Origin: Alphaproteobacteria bacterium
GTDB lineage: Bacteria > Pseudomonadota > Alphaproteobacteria > M2410
NCBI GenBank assembly: GCA_030614785.1
Contig: JAUWTJ010000011.1
Span: 1 to 64,000, forward strand
Reading direction: 5' to 3'
DNA length: 64,000 nucleotides
Positions 45,389-54,924 of the stretch are shown piece by piece (within the stretch, counting starts at the first letter, position 1; each line of letters starts with the position of its first letter). The notes beneath the pieces are model-generated. The model ran no database searches and was not told the DNA's origin. It worked only from the letters and a program-made list of their open reading frames with translations. The position numbers and the translations under genes were made by a program.

Positions 45389-46828
45389 ATGAGCGGCTTT
45401 TCAGACTATGATGATTTCGACGGCCTCGGCCTTGCAGATCTTGTGCGCCAGGGCGACGTCTCGCCGCATGAGCTTCTCGAAGAGGCTGTGGAGCGAACGA
45501 CGCGTCTTGACCCCACGATTAATGCTGTGACCCAGCAACACTTTGACCTGGCAAAGGAGGCCATCGATCAGGGGCTGCCGGACGGGCCGTTCAGCGGTGT
45601 CCCCTTTCTCCTGAAGGATCTCGGCGTTGGCCTCAAAGGCACGATCACGTCGAGCTCCTCCAAACTCTACAAAGACGCGGTGGCGGACCACGACACCACG
45701 CTGGTCGAGCGCTACAAGGCAGCGGGGCTGGTCATCTTCGGCAAGACTAACACGCCGGAGTTTGGCATTACTGCCACAACAGAGCCCGCCCTGCACGGCC
45801 CGGCGCGAAATCCTCACAACACCGACTATTCAACCGGCGGCTCATCTGGTGGTGCGGCGGCAGCTGTGGCGGCTGGCTACATCCCCGTCGCCCATGCCTC
45901 GGACGGCGGCGGTTCGATCCGCATCCCCGCTTCATGCTGCGGCGTCTTTGGCCTCAAGCCGACCCGGGCGCGCACGCCCTCTGGCCCCGATGTCGGCGAA
46001 GGCTGGGCAGGCCTGTCGATTGCCCACTGTGTCTCGCGCACTGTCAGAGACAGCGCCGCCCTGCTCGACGCAACGCATGGGCCAGCCGTCGGCGATCCCT
46101 ACGCCGCACCGCACTTTGGCGGCTCGTTCCTTGAAGAGATGCAAAAAGCGCCGGGACAGCTGCGCATCGCGGTCCAGACCAGATCCAATGCAGACACCCG
46201 CGTTCACCCGGATTGCCTTGAAGCCATTGCAAAAACCGCAAAGCTGCTGGAAGACATGGGCCATATCGTCGAGGAAGCCGAGCCCGACCTCGCGCCCGGT
46301 GTCATTGGCGATGCACTGCGCTTTGCCTCGTCGGTCGGCACTGCGGCCATGCTTGATGCCCACGCCGAACGACTTGGTCGTCCGATTACGGAAGATGATG
46401 TCGAGTGGGTCACCTGGCGGACCTACCAGCGCGGCAAAAAGGTGCTCGCCGCCGACTACGCCCGCTCCATCGCTCTGATCCACCAGATCACCCGCAAGGT
46501 CGGTTATTTCTTCGAGGACTACGACCTCCACCTCGCCCCGACGCTCGGCACCCCGCCGCGCAAGCTCGGCGAACTCGACACCCAAAACCACGACACCAAA
46601 CCCTATGCCCGTCTCATCGGTGAATTCTCTCCCTTCACGGCGATGTACAATATCACCGGCCAGCCAAGCGCCTCAATCCCGATGTATTGGACAGAGGACG
46701 GGCTCCCGGTCGGGGTGATGCTGACGGCACGGTTTGGCGATGACGCAGCAGTGCTGCGCGTTGCGGCGCAGCTTGAAGAGGCAAGCCCGTGGGCAGGCAG
46801 AAAGCCGCCGAATTGGGCGGAGGCTTGA
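45389..46828 (+). CDS. Amidase-signature family hydrolase
   Basis: This is a 479-residue amidase. The Ser-cisSer-Lys triad is supported by [14 protein letters not shown] (Lys), [35 protein letters not shown] (cis-Ser in GGSSGG and nucleophile Ser in DGGGSIR), followed by [12 protein letters not shown]. It hydrolyses amides of carboxylic acids; whether it is a catabolic amidase, a nylon-oligomer-type enzyme or another is not decided by sequence. It is not GatA, since gatB and gatC are absent and the length fits free-standing amidases. GGGAGA lies seven bases before the ATG. Confidence 0.9.
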   Translation: MSGFSDYDDFDGLGLADLVRQGDVSPHELLEEAVERTTRLDPTINAVTQQHFDLAKEAIDQGLPDGPFSGVPFLLKDLGVGLKGTITSSSSKLYKDAVADHDTTLVERYKAAGLVIFGKTNTPEFGITATTEPALHGPARNPHNTDYSTGGSSGGAAAAVAAGYIPVAHASDGGGSIRIPASCCGVFGLKPTRARTPSGPDVGEGWAGLSIAHCVSRTVRDSAALLDATHGPAVGDPYAAPHFGGSFLEEMQKAPGQLRIAVQTRSNADTRVHPDCLEAIAKTAKLLEDMGHIVEEAEPDLAPGVIGDALRFASSVGTAAMLDAHAERLGRPITEDDVEWVTWRTYQRGKKVLAADYARSIALIHQITRKVGYFFEDYDLHLAPTLGTPPRKLGELDTQNHDTKPYARLIGEFSPFTAMYNITGQPSASIPMYWTEDGLPVGVMLTARFGDDAAVLRVAAQLEEASPWAGRKPPNWAEA

Positions 46829-46919
46829 ACGATGGGGTTCGAGCGAACAGGCGTACAAAGTGCACCTGCCTCCGCACCCCCACTGCCCCGCCGCACCCAG
46901 TCCAGCTGAAAGTGCAATC

Positions 46920-47300
46920 TTAATCTTCGGCCGGAACATATAGTTGTTGTGCCTTGTCAAGCATGGTGCATCGGTAGTGCTGGATGATGTGGCCGCCAGC
47001 ATCGAGCTCCTCATAGGTTTTCGTCTTAAAATCGCCTTCACAGCGCAATGACTTTGTGCACTCATAGACGACATACTTACCTTCTACGACAGAGGTAGAC
47101 GCACTGTAGCCTTCGGCGCATTCGCCCTTTTGTATCTGACGGTGCACATCCATCTGTATTGGCCCGCCGGTGCTTTGCGCGACGGCCTGCTGCATCGCGA
47201 TTGTGTCACGAGCGCCGGTAGAACTGGTTGCAAAGGCCGCTGTAACAAGCGTCGTCCCCATGGCAACCGATGTGGTCAAAACAATCGTTGTCTTCTTCAT
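46920..47300 (-). CDS. Small secreted protein, function unknown
   Basis: This is a 126-residue protein with a signal peptide (MKKTTIVLTTSVAMGTTLVTAAFA) and a mature domain with four Cys residues (GECAEGY, YECTKSLRCEGD, YRCTMLD), suggesting two disulfides formed in the periplasm. I recognise no family. A strong ribosome site (GAGGGGA) and a well-formed signal peptide argue that it is real. It is transcribed opposite to the amidase gene upstream of it. The DsbA-like protein encoded nearby could act on it, but that is speculation. Confidence 0.68.
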   Translation of the reverse strand: MKKTTIVLTTSVAMGTTLVTAAFATSSTGARDTIAMQQAVAQSTGGPIQMDVHRQIQKGECAEGYSASTSVVEGKYVVYECTKSLRCEGDFKTKTYEELDAGGHIIQHYRCTMLDKAQQLYVPAED

Positions 47301-47419
47301 GGTCTGGTCCCCTCTCTTTTGAACTGTTCAAATGATTCAAAATTGAAATGAGGGTACACAGAACGCAATTTGCAGTGTGAGCCCTGTTGCCCCCTACTCA
47401 GAGACCCTCAATATAACAT

Positions 47420-47719
47420 TCACAACAATCCATAGCAAACCGGCGCAAATCGACCGCGGACAGACCGACGAACGGAAGTTCTGATCGAAAAGGTGCTTGC
47501 CGAGACGTCGCCCTGGGCCAGGATCTCTATACCGATCAGCCTGTTGTCCGCATCGAAATCGAGCATGATGTCCGCGCCTTCGTAGTCCGGGATGTGGTCC
47601 AAAAGCCTGAGCGTCTTCTTCACGCAACCATCTGTTCCGATGCCCGGATGATCCGGCAAGCTGACATAGGCGACATCAGCGTCATCATCGGAGACTTTTA
47701 GTTCGATTTTGCCTGTCAT
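47420..47719 (-). CDS. DUF2283 domain protein
   Basis: This is a 99-residue protein. The DUF2283 pattern is partly visible: a strand with DADVAYVSLPDH, then DYEGADIMLDFDADNRLIGIEILAQ, where the D-x-D-x-x-x-x-L-x-G-I-E-I turn is typical. The first half is longer than usual and the C-terminal 30 residues (from SASTFSIRT) are unrelated to the core. Function is unknown; some family members lie in toxin-antitoxin-like contexts, but no partner is seen here. A GAGG site stands before the ATG. It precedes thiG's end on the other side. Confidence 0.66.
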   Translation of the reverse strand: MTGKIELKVSDDDADVAYVSLPDHPGIGTDGCVKKTLRLLDHIPDYEGADIMLDFDADNRLIGIEILAQGDVSASTFSIRTSVRRSVRGRFAPVCYGLL

Positions 47720-47753
47720 GGTCCAGCCTCGTAGTCTGCCCTGTACCAGACGC

Positions 47754-48542
47754 CTATATCAATCCCGCCAGCGGGCTACTCGGATCGGCGTACATCTTCT
47801 TTGGCATGCGGCCTGCCAGATAGGCCAGCCTGCCGGCCTCGACGGCGTGTTTCATGGCGGCGGCCATGCGGATCGGGTCTTTGGCTTCGGCGATGGCGGT
47901 GTTGGAGATGATGCCATCACAGCCCAGCTCCATGGCGATGGCGGCGTCCGAGGCGGTGCCGACGCCGGCGTCAACGAGAACCGGGACTTTGGATTGTTCT
48001 ATGATCAGGCGTATGCCGATGGGGTTTTGAATGCCGAGGCCCGAGCCGATCGGCGCGGCGAGCGGCATGATGGCGACGCAGCCCATATCTTCCAGTTCCC
48101 TGGCCATTATGGGGTCATCGGAACAATAGACCATCACCTCAAAGCCGTCCTTGATCAGAAGCTCGGCCGAGCGCAGTGTCTCGATCATGTTGGGATAGAG
48201 CGTCTTCTTGTCGCCAAGCACCTCGAGCTTGACGAGGTTCCAGTCACCCGCCTCGCGCGCGAGACGCAGCGTACGCACCGCGTCCTCGCCAGTGAAACAT
48301 CCGGCGGTGTTGGGCAGGAAGGTAACTTTCTTGGGGTCGATATAATCCACCAGCATGGGCTGGGCCGGGTCTGACAGATTGACCCGGCGAATGGCGACGG
48401 TGACGATCTCTGCGCCGGAGGCTTCAAGGGCCGCCGCGTTTTCCGCATAGTCCTTATATTTGCCGGTGCCGATGATCAGGCGCGAGCCATAGGTCTTGCC
48501 GGCGATCACCAGCGGTTTGTCGTCAAATCCTGCGATAGCCAT
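47754..48542 (-). CDS. thiG: Thiazole synthase
   Basis: ThiG joins deoxyxylulose 5-phosphate, dehydroglycine and ThiS-thiocarboxylate into the thiazole phosphate of thiamine. The (beta/alpha)8 enzyme has [14 protein letters not shown] near the start, [45 protein letters not shown], and [36 protein letters not shown]. The track starts at a GTG 14 codons earlier; ATG 48542 with GGGTGG upstream gives the usual N terminus and 262 residues. thiS lies just upstream in the same direction. thiC, thiO and thiE are not in the window. Confidence 0.95.
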   Translation of the reverse strand: MAIAGFDDKPLVIAGKTYGSRLIIGTGKYKDYAENAAALEASGAEIVTVAIRRVNLSDPAQPMLVDYIDPKKVTFLPNTAGCFTGEDAVRTLRLAREAGDWNLVKLEVLGDKKTLYPNMIETLRSAELLIKDGFEVMVYCSDDPIMARELEDMGCVAIMPLAAPIGSGLGIQNPIGIRLIIEQSKVPVLVDAGVGTASDAAIAMELGCDGIISNTAIAEAKDPIRMAAAMKHAVEAGRLAYLAGRMPKKMYADPSSPLAGLI

Positions 48543-48590
48543 ATTACCACCCAATATTATATTTTTTCTTGTTTCCCGGGTCACAGGCGA

Positions 48591-48809
48591 TCAACCGCCG
48601 CCAATGAAATGAACAATTTCGAGGCGGTCACCGTCCTCGACCATGGTTTCACCATAGAGGGATCGCGGTACGATTTCCAGATTACGCTCAATCGCAACCT
48701 TGCCTTTGGTCAGCCCCAGAATGACAAGCAAATCCTCAAGGCAAACTGCAGCCTCGAGTGCCTGTTCCTCGCCGTTTATGGTTACACTTATGGTTACGTT
48801 TTCTGGCAT
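48591..48809 (-). CDS. thiS: Sulfur carrier protein ThiS
   Basis: This is a 72-residue ubiquitin-like sulfur carrier that ends in the required Gly-Gly (HFIGGG). The core reads VTINGEEQALEAAVCLEDLLVILGL then KVAIERNLEIVPRSLYGETMVEDGDRLEIVHFIGGG, a standard ThiS with the VAIERN strand. I choose the ATG of MPENVTI because CGGCGGA stands before it, but in-frame ATGs at 48830 and 48863 are not excluded. It is adjacent to thiG. No TPP riboswitch is seen upstream. Confidence 0.88.
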   Translation of the reverse strand: MPENVTISVTINGEEQALEAAVCLEDLLVILGLTKGKVAIERNLEIVPRSLYGETMVEDGDRLEIVHFIGGG

Positions 48810-49012
48810 AATTCCGCCGTTTACCGCCATTTTCAGTCTTTTACCCTCAACATCCGCAGCCACTTTGCTGCACTTCGAGACGAATCCTTGGTGTTTGGGT
48901 TTGGCCCTTGTATAAGAAATCCCGCTCGAATGTCGATTCTGCCGGTGCCTTTCAGGCTAAATTATACAAGGTCGGATAGGCTTTCCTACAAAACAGACAG
49001 CGTGTTTGGACT

Positions 49013-49459
49013 ATGACGTCAACAGTTTTCATTTTGAATGGACCCAATCTCAATCTTCTGGGAACCCGGGAAGTCGAGATCTACGGTAGCACCTCGCTGG
49101 CAGACATTGGCGTTATGGCGAAGGCTTCTGCTGAAGCGCTTGGTCTGGCTGTGGATTTCAGGCAGTCCAATCACGAGGGCGAGCTTGTCGACTGGATCCA
49201 GGAGGCGCGCGGCAAGGCTGATGCGATCATTATCAATGCCGCAGCCTACTCGCATACGTCCATCGCAATCCTTGACGCCCTGCAGACGTTTGAGGGGCCG
49301 ATTGTCGAGGTTCACTTGTCTAACATCTTCAAACGTGAGAGTTTTCGGCATCATTCTCATATCTCCGGGGTCGCCGACGGCGTCATATGCGGGCTCGGGG
49401 CGCAAGGGTATGTGCTGGCCCTCACGGCTGTGGCCGACAAATTGAAGAATTTGGGCTGA
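49013..49459 (+). CDS. aroQ: Type II 3-dehydroquinate dehydratase
   Basis: This 148-residue dodecameric enzyme makes 3-dehydroshikimate in aromatic amino-acid synthesis. [20 protein letters not shown] carries the catalytic Arg/Tyr loop, [17 protein letters not shown] the active-site Asn and Glu, [17 protein letters not shown] the substrate Asn and catalytic His region, and [20 protein letters not shown] the lid. The usual EPE at the loop is EVE here. It starts the aroQ-accB-accC-aat block, a conserved alphaproteobacterial order. Confidence 0.96.
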   Translation: MTSTVFILNGPNLNLLGTREVEIYGSTSLADIGVMAKASAEALGLAVDFRQSNHEGELVDWIQEARGKADAIIINAAAYSHTSIAILDALQTFEGPIVEVHLSNIFKRESFRHHSHISGVADGVICGLGAQGYVLALTAVADKLKNLG

Positions 49460-49539
49460 CGGCAAGCGCCGACAGCGGCATCTGATCAAATACCTCTCGA
49501 TCTTATGGTCGAGTGTCAAACCAGGAATTTGGAGTAAAC

Positions 49540-50016
49540 GTGAGCGATTCAAACAAGAAAAACGGCGCGGGCAAGGTGGATCAGGATCTCATCCGGGATC
49601 TTGCCAATCTGCTGTCTGAAACCAATCTTAGCGAGATTGAGGTTGAGCAAAATGGCTTGCGCCTCCGGGTCGCGCGGCAGGCAGGCGGCGCATTCGTCGC
49701 AGCTGCAGCCCCTGCCCCGGTCGCGGCTTCCACTGCAGCCCTGGCTCCGGCGGCTCCCGCTGAAGGCGATTATGCCAATCATCCCGGCGCTGTGATTTCG
49801 CCGATGGTCGGCACGATCTACACATCGTCAGAACCGGATGCTCCGGCGTTTATTCGGGAAGGCGACCAGGTCACCGAAGGCCAGACGCTGCTGATCGTCG
49901 AGGCGATGAAGACCATGAACAATATCCCCGCACCCAAGGCGGGCCGTGTAGCAAAAATCCTCGTATCCAACGAACAGCCGATTGAGTTTGGTGAAGTTCT
50001 TGTGATCATCGAGTAG
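49540..50016 (+). CDS. accB: Biotin carboxyl carrier protein of acetyl-CoA carboxylase
   Basis: This 158-residue protein carries the biotin that moves carboxylate to acetyl-CoA in fatty-acid synthesis. The N-terminal acidic helix ([26 protein letters not shown]) is followed by an Ala/Pro linker and the biotinyl domain, with the modified lysine in [17 protein letters not shown]. The track starts at a GTG nine codons upstream; the GTG at 49540 has GGAG six bases before it and is preferred. accC follows 17 bp later. Confidence 0.95.
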   Translation: MSDSNKKNGAGKVDQDLIRDLANLLSETNLSEIEVEQNGLRLRVARQAGGAFVAAAAPAPVAASTAALAPAAPAEGDYANHPGAVISPMVGTIYTSSEPDAPAFIREGDQVTEGQTLLIVEAMKTMNNIPAPKAGRVAKILVSNEQPIEFGEVLVIIE

Positions 50017-50033
50017 CGGGACAAACGCGTCAG

Positions 50034-51401
50034 ATGATTGAAAAAATACTAATTGCCAATCGCGGTGAAATTGCCCTGCGTATCCACCGTGCGGCGCAGG
50101 AAATGGGCATCAAGACCGTGGCCATCCATTCCACGGCGGATGCCGATGCCATGCATGTGCGTCTGGCAGACATGAGCGTGTGTATTGGTCCGCCGCCGTC
50201 GGCCAAATCCTATCTCAATATTCCGGCGATATTGACCGCATGCCAGATCACCGGCGCGGACGCCGTGCACCCTGGTTACGGGTTCCTGTCCGAAAACGCC
50301 CGGTTCGCAGAGATCCTGGAAGAACACAGTCTCACCTTTATCGGCCCAAAAGCGGAGCATATCCGTTTGATGGGCGACAAGATTTCCGCCAAGGATGCGG
50401 TCAGAAAAGCCGGAATTCCAGTAGTTCCCGGCTCGGCTGGCGATGTGGCAACGGCCGAGGACGCAGCGCGGCTGTGTGCCGACATGGGGTATCCGGTGAT
50501 TATCAAGGCGGCCTCGGGCGGTGGCGGCAAGGGCATGCGCGTTGTCAGATCTGAAGCCGAGATCACCGAGGCGCTGGCCAATACGCGCCGCGAGGCCAAG
50601 GTCAATTTTGGCGACGATACGGTTTACATTGAAAAGTTCCTCGAGAATCCGCGCCACATCGAAGTGCAGGTCATTGCCGATGCACACGGCAACGTCGTTC
50701 ATCTCGGCGAACGGGATTGCTCCTTACAAAGACGGCATCAGAAAGTTCTTGAAGAAGCGCCAAGTCCTGTCCTGACAGCTATTGAACGCGAAGCGATCGG
50801 CAAGACCGTCGTCGACGCTGTCAAGTCTCTGGGATACCTCGGCGTGGGAACGGTGGAATTTCTCTACGAGAATGGTGAGTTTTACTTCATCGAGATGAAT
50901 ACACGGCTGCAGGTTGAACATCCTGTGACAGAGATGATCACGCGACTTGATCTGGTGCGCGAGCAGATCCGCATTGCCAATGGTGAAGAGCTTGGCTACA
51001 GCCAGGATGATATCCGGTTTATCGGACACTCTATCGAATGCCGAATTAATGCCGAAGACCCGGTGACCTTCACGCCGTCACCCGGCAAGATAAAGGATTT
51101 CCATCAGGCCGGCGGTCTTGGCGTGCGGTTTGATTCCGGGGTTTATACCGGTTATTCAATCCCGCCCTACTACGACAGCCTGATCGGCAAGCTGATTGTT
51201 CACGGCATGAACCGTGAAGAATGCATCATGCGTCTTCAAAGGTCGCTGCACGAACTGGTTATTTCAGGGGTCAAGACGACCATTCCCCTGTTTGAGGATC
51301 TGATTGCGAACGAGGACTTTCTCAGCGGCAACTACGATATCAACTGGCTGGAAAAATACCTGAGCCGTGAACAACCAGGCGAGGATGACTTGAAAAAGTG
51401 A
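50034..51401 (+). CDS. accC: Biotin carboxylase subunit of acetyl-CoA carboxylase
   Basis: This is a 455-residue ATP-grasp enzyme that carboxylates biotin on AccB. The N terminus [22 protein letters not shown], the loop [14 protein letters not shown], the metal and substrate motif [18 protein letters not shown], and [12 protein letters not shown] are all intact. The N-terminal loop [14 protein letters not shown] is canonical. The stop overlaps the next gene's GTG start (GTGA), so aat is translationally coupled to accC. Confidence 0.97.
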   Translation: MIEKILIANRGEIALRIHRAAQEMGIKTVAIHSTADADAMHVRLADMSVCIGPPPSAKSYLNIPAILTACQITGADAVHPGYGFLSENARFAEILEEHSLTFIGPKAEHIRLMGDKISAKDAVRKAGIPVVPGSAGDVATAEDAARLCADMGYPVIIKAASGGGGKGMRVVRSEAEITEALANTRREAKVNFGDDTVYIEKFLENPRHIEVQVIADAHGNVVHLGERDCSLQRRHQKVLEEAPSPVLTAIEREAIGKTVVDAVKSLGYLGVGTVEFLYENGEFYFIEMNTRLQVEHPVTEMITRLDLVREQIRIANGEELGYSQDDIRFIGHSIECRINAEDPVTFTPSPGKIKDFHQAGGLGVRFDSGVYTGYSIPPYYDSLIGKLIVHGMNREECIMRLQRSLHELVISGVKTTIPLFEDLIANEDFLSGNYDINWLEKYLSREQPGEDDLKK

Positions 51402-52096
51402 CGGATGTGACCCCGGAGCTTCTGCTGGGCGCCTATGCTGAAGGGGTTTTCCCGATGGCGGAGGACCGTTTCGATCCGACGCTGTACTGGTATGACCCCG
51501 AATTCAGAGGGATATTGCCGCTTGATACCTTTCACTGTCCCCGCCGACTGAAAAAGACCGTTCGGTCCGAGCTCTATCATGTCACCTTTGACCATGACTT
51601 CGGCCAGGTCATCAGATCCTGCGCCAAACCTGCCAGAGGACGGCGTACAACATGGATCAATGACAGGATTGTCGAGCTTTACACGTCCCTCTTTGAACGA
51701 GGTTTTGCTCACAGTATTGAGTGCTGGAAGGACAATGAGCTTGTCGGCGGGCTCTACGGCGTGGCGCTCGGCCGCGCGTTCTTTGGTGAAAGCATGTTCT
51801 CGCGGCAACGTGACGCCAGCAAGGTTGCCCTCGTTTATCTGGTAGCGCGGCTAAAATACGGTGGTTATGAGCTGCTCGACACCCAGTTCATTACCGACCA
51901 CCTGCAACAATTTGGCGCTGCAGAAATTACACGGGCAGAGTACAAAGACAGGCTTGCGACCGCTGTTCAGTCTGCCGTCGTTACCGACGTATCTGCGGGT
52001 ACGATGTCACTTTCAGCGGATGTCTCGACATTTTCCTCAATGCCAGATTCGGCAGACGGATCAGCCATTTTGCAGTCAATTAGCCAGACATCATAG
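51398..52096 (+). CDS. aat: Leucyl/phenylalanyl-tRNA-protein transferase
   Basis: Aat attaches Leu or Phe from tRNA to N-terminal Lys or Arg, marking proteins for the N-degron pathway (ClpAPS). Family signatures are [65 protein letters not shown], and [32 protein letters not shown]. The last roughly 35 residues, beyond the usual end near [11 protein letters not shown], lie in a 130-bp tail-to-tail overlap with the opposing DUF2155 gene. The start is GTG, coupled to accC. Confidence 0.94.
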   Translation: MTDVTPELLLGAYAEGVFPMAEDRFDPTLYWYDPEFRGILPLDTFHCPRRLKKTVRSELYHVTFDHDFGQVIRSCAKPARGRRTTWINDRIVELYTSLFERGFAHSIECWKDNELVGGLYGVALGRAFFGESMFSRQRDASKVALVYLVARLKYGGYELLDTQFITDHLQQFGAAEITRAEYKDRLATAVQSAVVTDVSAGTMSLSADVSTFSSMPDSADGSAILQSISQTS

Positions 52097-52677
52097 ACGG
52101 GATGCTCAACGGCATTCAAGCCCGGGCTCGAAGCAAACATCCAGCCGCTGAAGACGCGCTGCTTGTCTTCGCTTAATTTTTTCTCATCAACCTGCACAAA
52201 AGCTGTCGTATTGGGTGCGTCCTCGGGAGGCTGTTTATCGCACCGTCTGACATTGACCTCAAGGCGTCCAAACATGACCGGCTGATTGACTGGTGCCTCA
52301 AACAGCCATACGCGTGCCGTGACCTTGTCCAACCCGCGCATGACGGCAATATCCCAGCCCGGCGTCTCATCACGCAGACCTCCCGACGCTGGCACATCGG
52401 ACAGACCATCAATATTCAGGTTGCCATCCGGGCCCTCTGAGACGGTTTTCTGGCGTCCCTCCTCCAGAAAATCCAGCGTGTCAAAGAAATCTACCTCGTC
52501 GCTTTCGTTTGCGCCTTTCGTGGTACCGTCATTTGCTTCGCCTTGATAGGGCATGGCGACAGGGTCAGAGGCCTCATCCTGCGCCCAAAGGGGCAATGAC
52601 ACGCTGATGCAGCCTGCCAACAGGGCGGCGGTCACTAGCGATTTAAAGGTAATGTGGATGGGTCCTTGCTCCTTCAC
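51967..52677 (-). CDS. Exported DUF2155 protein
   Basis: This 236-residue protein has a signal peptide (residues to about 32, ending LPLWAQ), an acidic linker and a DUF2155 domain (about residues 115-203: [30 protein letters not shown] to [28 protein letters not shown]). The domain is regularly found next to aat and the NDUFA12-like gene in alphaproteobacteria. Its function is unknown. After the usual end at DCK this protein runs on for 33 acidic, low-complexity residues that lie in the overlap with aat. The start is a GTG preceded by GGCGGG. Confidence 0.86.
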   Translation of the reverse strand: MKEQGPIHITFKSLVTAALLAGCISVSLPLWAQDEASDPVAMPYQGEANDGTTKGANESDEVDFFDTLDFLEEGRQKTVSEGPDGNLNIDGLSDVPASGGLRDETPGWDIAVMRGLDKVTARVWLFEAPVNQPVMFGRLEVNVRRCDKQPPEDAPNTTAFVQVDEKKLSEDKQRVFSGWMFASSPGLNAVEHPVYDVWLIDCKMADPSAESGIEENVETSAESDIVPADTSVTTAD

Positions 52678-52686
52678 GAAGCCCGC

Positions 52687-53163
52687 CTACGGGGCCTGGT
52701 CCTTTGCTTCGTCATTACCGCCGGTGAAGCTGAAAATGGCCTGACCGATCAGAGACATGATATCGACCGAACCCTGTGTAAATTCGATCTCGTCGCCCGC
52801 TTCCAGAATATCCATTGACCCACCTGCATCAAGCGCAACATAGGCTCCGCCGAGCAGACCATCAGAGGCGACCTTGGCAGATGAGTCCGTCGGCAAATCT
52901 ATCCCCTTGTCGATGGAAATTTCGATCTGCGCCAGAAAGCTATCTGAATTTAGTGTCTGATTTGTGACCGTACCAATCTTGATGCCGGACATACGCACGT
53001 CACTGCCAACGGCGAGGCCATCGACCCGGTCAAACGATGCCAACAACGTATAACTGTCGCTGGAACCAGACATATCCGCCGCATTATAGGCGTAAACAAG
53101 AAAGAAACCGGCGACGGCAAGCACCGCGGTTCCGACCAGTGTCTCAATAATCTTGTTGCCCAT
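52687..53163 (-). CDS. mlaD: MlaD-family (MCE) lipid-transport protein
   Basis: This 158-residue protein has an N-terminal membrane helix (ETLVGTAVLAVAGFFLVYAY) and one MCE domain: YTLLASFDRVDGLAVGSDVRMSGIKIGTV then IEISIDKGIDLPTDSSAKVASDGLLGGAYVALDAG. MlaD hexamers sit in the inner membrane and pass phospholipids between membranes with MlaFEB. The mlaE and mlaF genes are not in the window. It lies between the DUF2155 and NDUFA12-like genes, as in many relatives. A GGGGATA site precedes the ATG. Confidence 0.9.
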   Translation of the reverse strand: MGNKIIETLVGTAVLAVAGFFLVYAYNAADMSGSSDSYTLLASFDRVDGLAVGSDVRMSGIKIGTVTNQTLNSDSFLAQIEISIDKGIDLPTDSSAKVASDGLLGGAYVALDAGGSMDILEAGDEIEFTQGSVDIMSLIGQAIFSFTGGNDEAKDQAP

Positions 53164-53237
53164 TATATCCCCGCTACAAGAGATGCCTGTTGATTCTTCA
53201 GCACCTGATTACGCTACGCACTTGAAGCTCCGGCCCG

Positions 53238-53639
53238 CTACTCGGGGACCCAAGCTTGATAATCTCCCGTACCCTGCACGCGCTGGCCGCCTTCCCACAG
53301 GCTACCCCCAGGGTGATAAGCTTCGCTGGTCCCGGTCATATTTGGAACGCCGGGTTTTTCCCACGCCTTGACGACAAAGGGTTCCTGAATCGGTGTTTTG
53401 TCAAACGTGTAGTGTAACCACCCGTGCCAATCGGCCGAAATCCGACTGGCTTCGGCATAGCCGTTATAAATTACCCAGCGACGCTTGAGACCGGCGGCCT
53501 TGCTGGCCTTGCTTTCCTCATAGTATCTGTTGCCCTGCTCATCGCGTCCCACCAGGATGCCGCGCTTGCGAGTGAACCACCAGGTTCCAACAGTGGTTCC
53601 ATTCCACCAGGTGAACAGCGTCTTCAGCAATTTAATCAT
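53238..53639 (-). CDS. Complex I accessory subunit, NDUFA12-like
   Basis: This is a 133-residue homologue of mitochondrial NDUFA12 (B17.2). It contains GTWWFTRKRGILVGRDEQGNRYYEE, RRWVIYNGYAEASRISADWHGWLHYTFD and a C-terminal WEKPGVPNMTGTSEAYHPGGSL, the full family pattern. It is thought to bind bacterial and mitochondrial NADH:ubiquinone oxidoreductase near the quinone and peripheral-arm junction. It is far from a nuo operon and adjacent to the mlaD-like gene, which is usual for alphaproteobacteria. Confidence 0.93.
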   Translation of the reverse strand: MIKLLKTLFTWWNGTTVGTWWFTRKRGILVGRDEQGNRYYEESKASKAAGLKRRWVIYNGYAEASRISADWHGWLHYTFDKTPIQEPFVVKAWEKPGVPNMTGTSEAYHPGGSLWEGGQRVQGTGDYQAWVPE

Positions 53640-53788
53640 GTTCTTTCGCTTCCTGGCCTGCCGTCCTTTGGACTTGATGGCAGAACCTGTTAACCATCAT
53701 CGTTTTCGAATATGCCACCGGCTCATTCCACCGTCCACATCAGCGGACATTAAACCGGATTTTCAAGGCGATTTATTGACGCAGCGTG

Positions 53789-54373
53789 TCAATCAAGCAC
53801 CCAGGCATCGCCTTCCTGGCTTGTATCCGGCGTATTTTCAACTGTTTTCGTTTCCGTCAGCTTCGCACGAGGTAATAGCCCGTCATAGACCAGATCACTG
53901 GAAGATGCATCGGTTGCTTTGGATTTTGCAACATATTGCGATCCGCGCAGCTGATAAATCACACGCGAGGAGATTACCTTGTCGATTCGGTTGACCATGG
54001 CCTGAGGTTCAACCGGTTTCACCATGATACCGTTAATGCCGGCGAGCAGCGCAGCCTTGATGGTTTCCTGCGCAGAATTACCGGTCAGGGCGATCACCGG
54101 GGTCCGCGGATCGATACCCCCATTACCCGACCGGATTTTCTGTGTGAGGGCAAGGCCGTTCATCGGCTTCATATTCAAGTCGGTAATGACAAGATTTGCA
54201 TGTGATTCACTCAGCAGTGCCAGCGCTTCGGCACCATCCGACGCTGTACGCAGGGACGAAACACAAAAGGATTTCAATATTTTACTGATGATTTCTACGA
54301 CAGCACGATTATCGTCCACAAAAACGATATCAAGCTCACGGAGCAATCTGGCCTGCTTTTCACTTATGATCAT
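53789..54373 (-). CDS. Single-domain response regulator with C-terminal extension
   Basis: This is a 194-residue receiver protein. The acidic pocket Asp20-Asp21 (FVDDNRA), phosphoacceptor Asp65 (VITDLNMKP), Thr97 (IALTGNS) and Lys119 (MVKPVEP) are all present. After the receiver (to about residue 133) there is a roughly 60-residue extension without a recognisable output domain. It has no adjacent kinase. It could accept phosphate from the Hpt protein or orphan kinase in this window, which is untested. The start lies in ATGATC with a weak ribosome site. Confidence 0.87.
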   Translation of the reverse strand: MIISEKQARLLRELDIVFVDDNRAVVEIISKILKSFCVSSLRTASDGAEALALLSESHANLVITDLNMKPMNGLALTQKIRSGNGGIDPRTPVIALTGNSAQETIKAALLAGINGIMVKPVEPQAMVNRIDKVISSRVIYQLRGSQYVAKSKATDASSSDLVYDGLLPRAKLTETKTVENTPDTSQEGDAWVLD

Positions 54374-54924
54374 GATCGAAAAATCATCCCGTCCGCATCA
54401 CTGATTCTTATCGATTCGCCTGATCTGGCGACTACAGTTCTCCCGCAAAACGGGCTTTCCGTTCGTCCTGATTATGCTGCAGGCTCCTTCAACAGAGGGT
54501 TAACTCAGTCCGTTGGATTTGACTGAAACTGAATTTTTCCATGCGATGATCCATAATGTTCAAAGTCCGATCCTAAAGGTTAATTTCACTCCGCTGGAAG
54601 GTCTTCACCGAAGTTCAAGTGACGTCTGGACTTTCTCAATTTCCTGAAAATCGACGAATCCTGTCAAGCGCAATATGTTGTATTTTGACTGCGATTTAAC
54701 ACAAAATCTATTGCCAGATCGGTCATACTTTTCTACAGTTTGTGTCAGCTCAGAGGCGCGGCACAAGATGATGTGTTTTCTCCCCATCATCGGAGTCGCA
54801 CCCTTTTTCTACAATTGAATCAGTAATTTAGGCGGCACGAACCAATCGGGGGCGTTTCGCCAAGAAGGCTCTTTCCCCCATTTGGGCCTTTTGAACATGA
54901 CAACGCGAATAGAAGAGGCAATCG
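54374..54924. other. 551-bp intergenic region upstream of nrdJ
   Basis: This long gap precedes nrdJ and follows the start of the divergent receiver gene. It contains the NrdR-like box pair described separately. I see no B12-riboswitch core and no tRNA. The 61-codon minus-strand ORF at 54605-54790 lacks a ribosome site or any recognisable motif, so I leave it out. Confidence 0.6.
54699..54745 (+). promoter_or_regulatory. Pair of NrdR-like boxes upstream of nrdJ
   Basis: ACACAAAATCTATTGC (54699-54714) and TTTCTACAGTTTGTGT (54730-54745) each partly match the consensus acaCwAtATaTwGtgt (about 12 and 10 of 16 positions). The two start 31 bp apart, the three-turn spacing typical of NrdR operator pairs. 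The outer ACACAAA and TTTGTGT are exact reverse complements. The pair is about 180 bp before the nrdJ ATG. Confidence 0.48.

Noticed and set aside
48810-49012. TPP riboswitch upstream of thiS-thiG
   Set aside because: I looked for the conserved CUGAGA and GACC/CUGAUC cores on the minus strand and found none; the gap is also short.
54605-54790. 61-codon minus-strand ORF in the nrdJ upstream region
   Set aside because: No ribosome site, low-quality composition, and it overlaps the NrdR-like boxes; no evidence of coding.
54746-54924. Cobalamin riboswitch upstream of B12-dependent nrdJ
   Set aside because: No B12-box sequence (GCCACUG type) is present between the NrdR-like boxes and the ATG.
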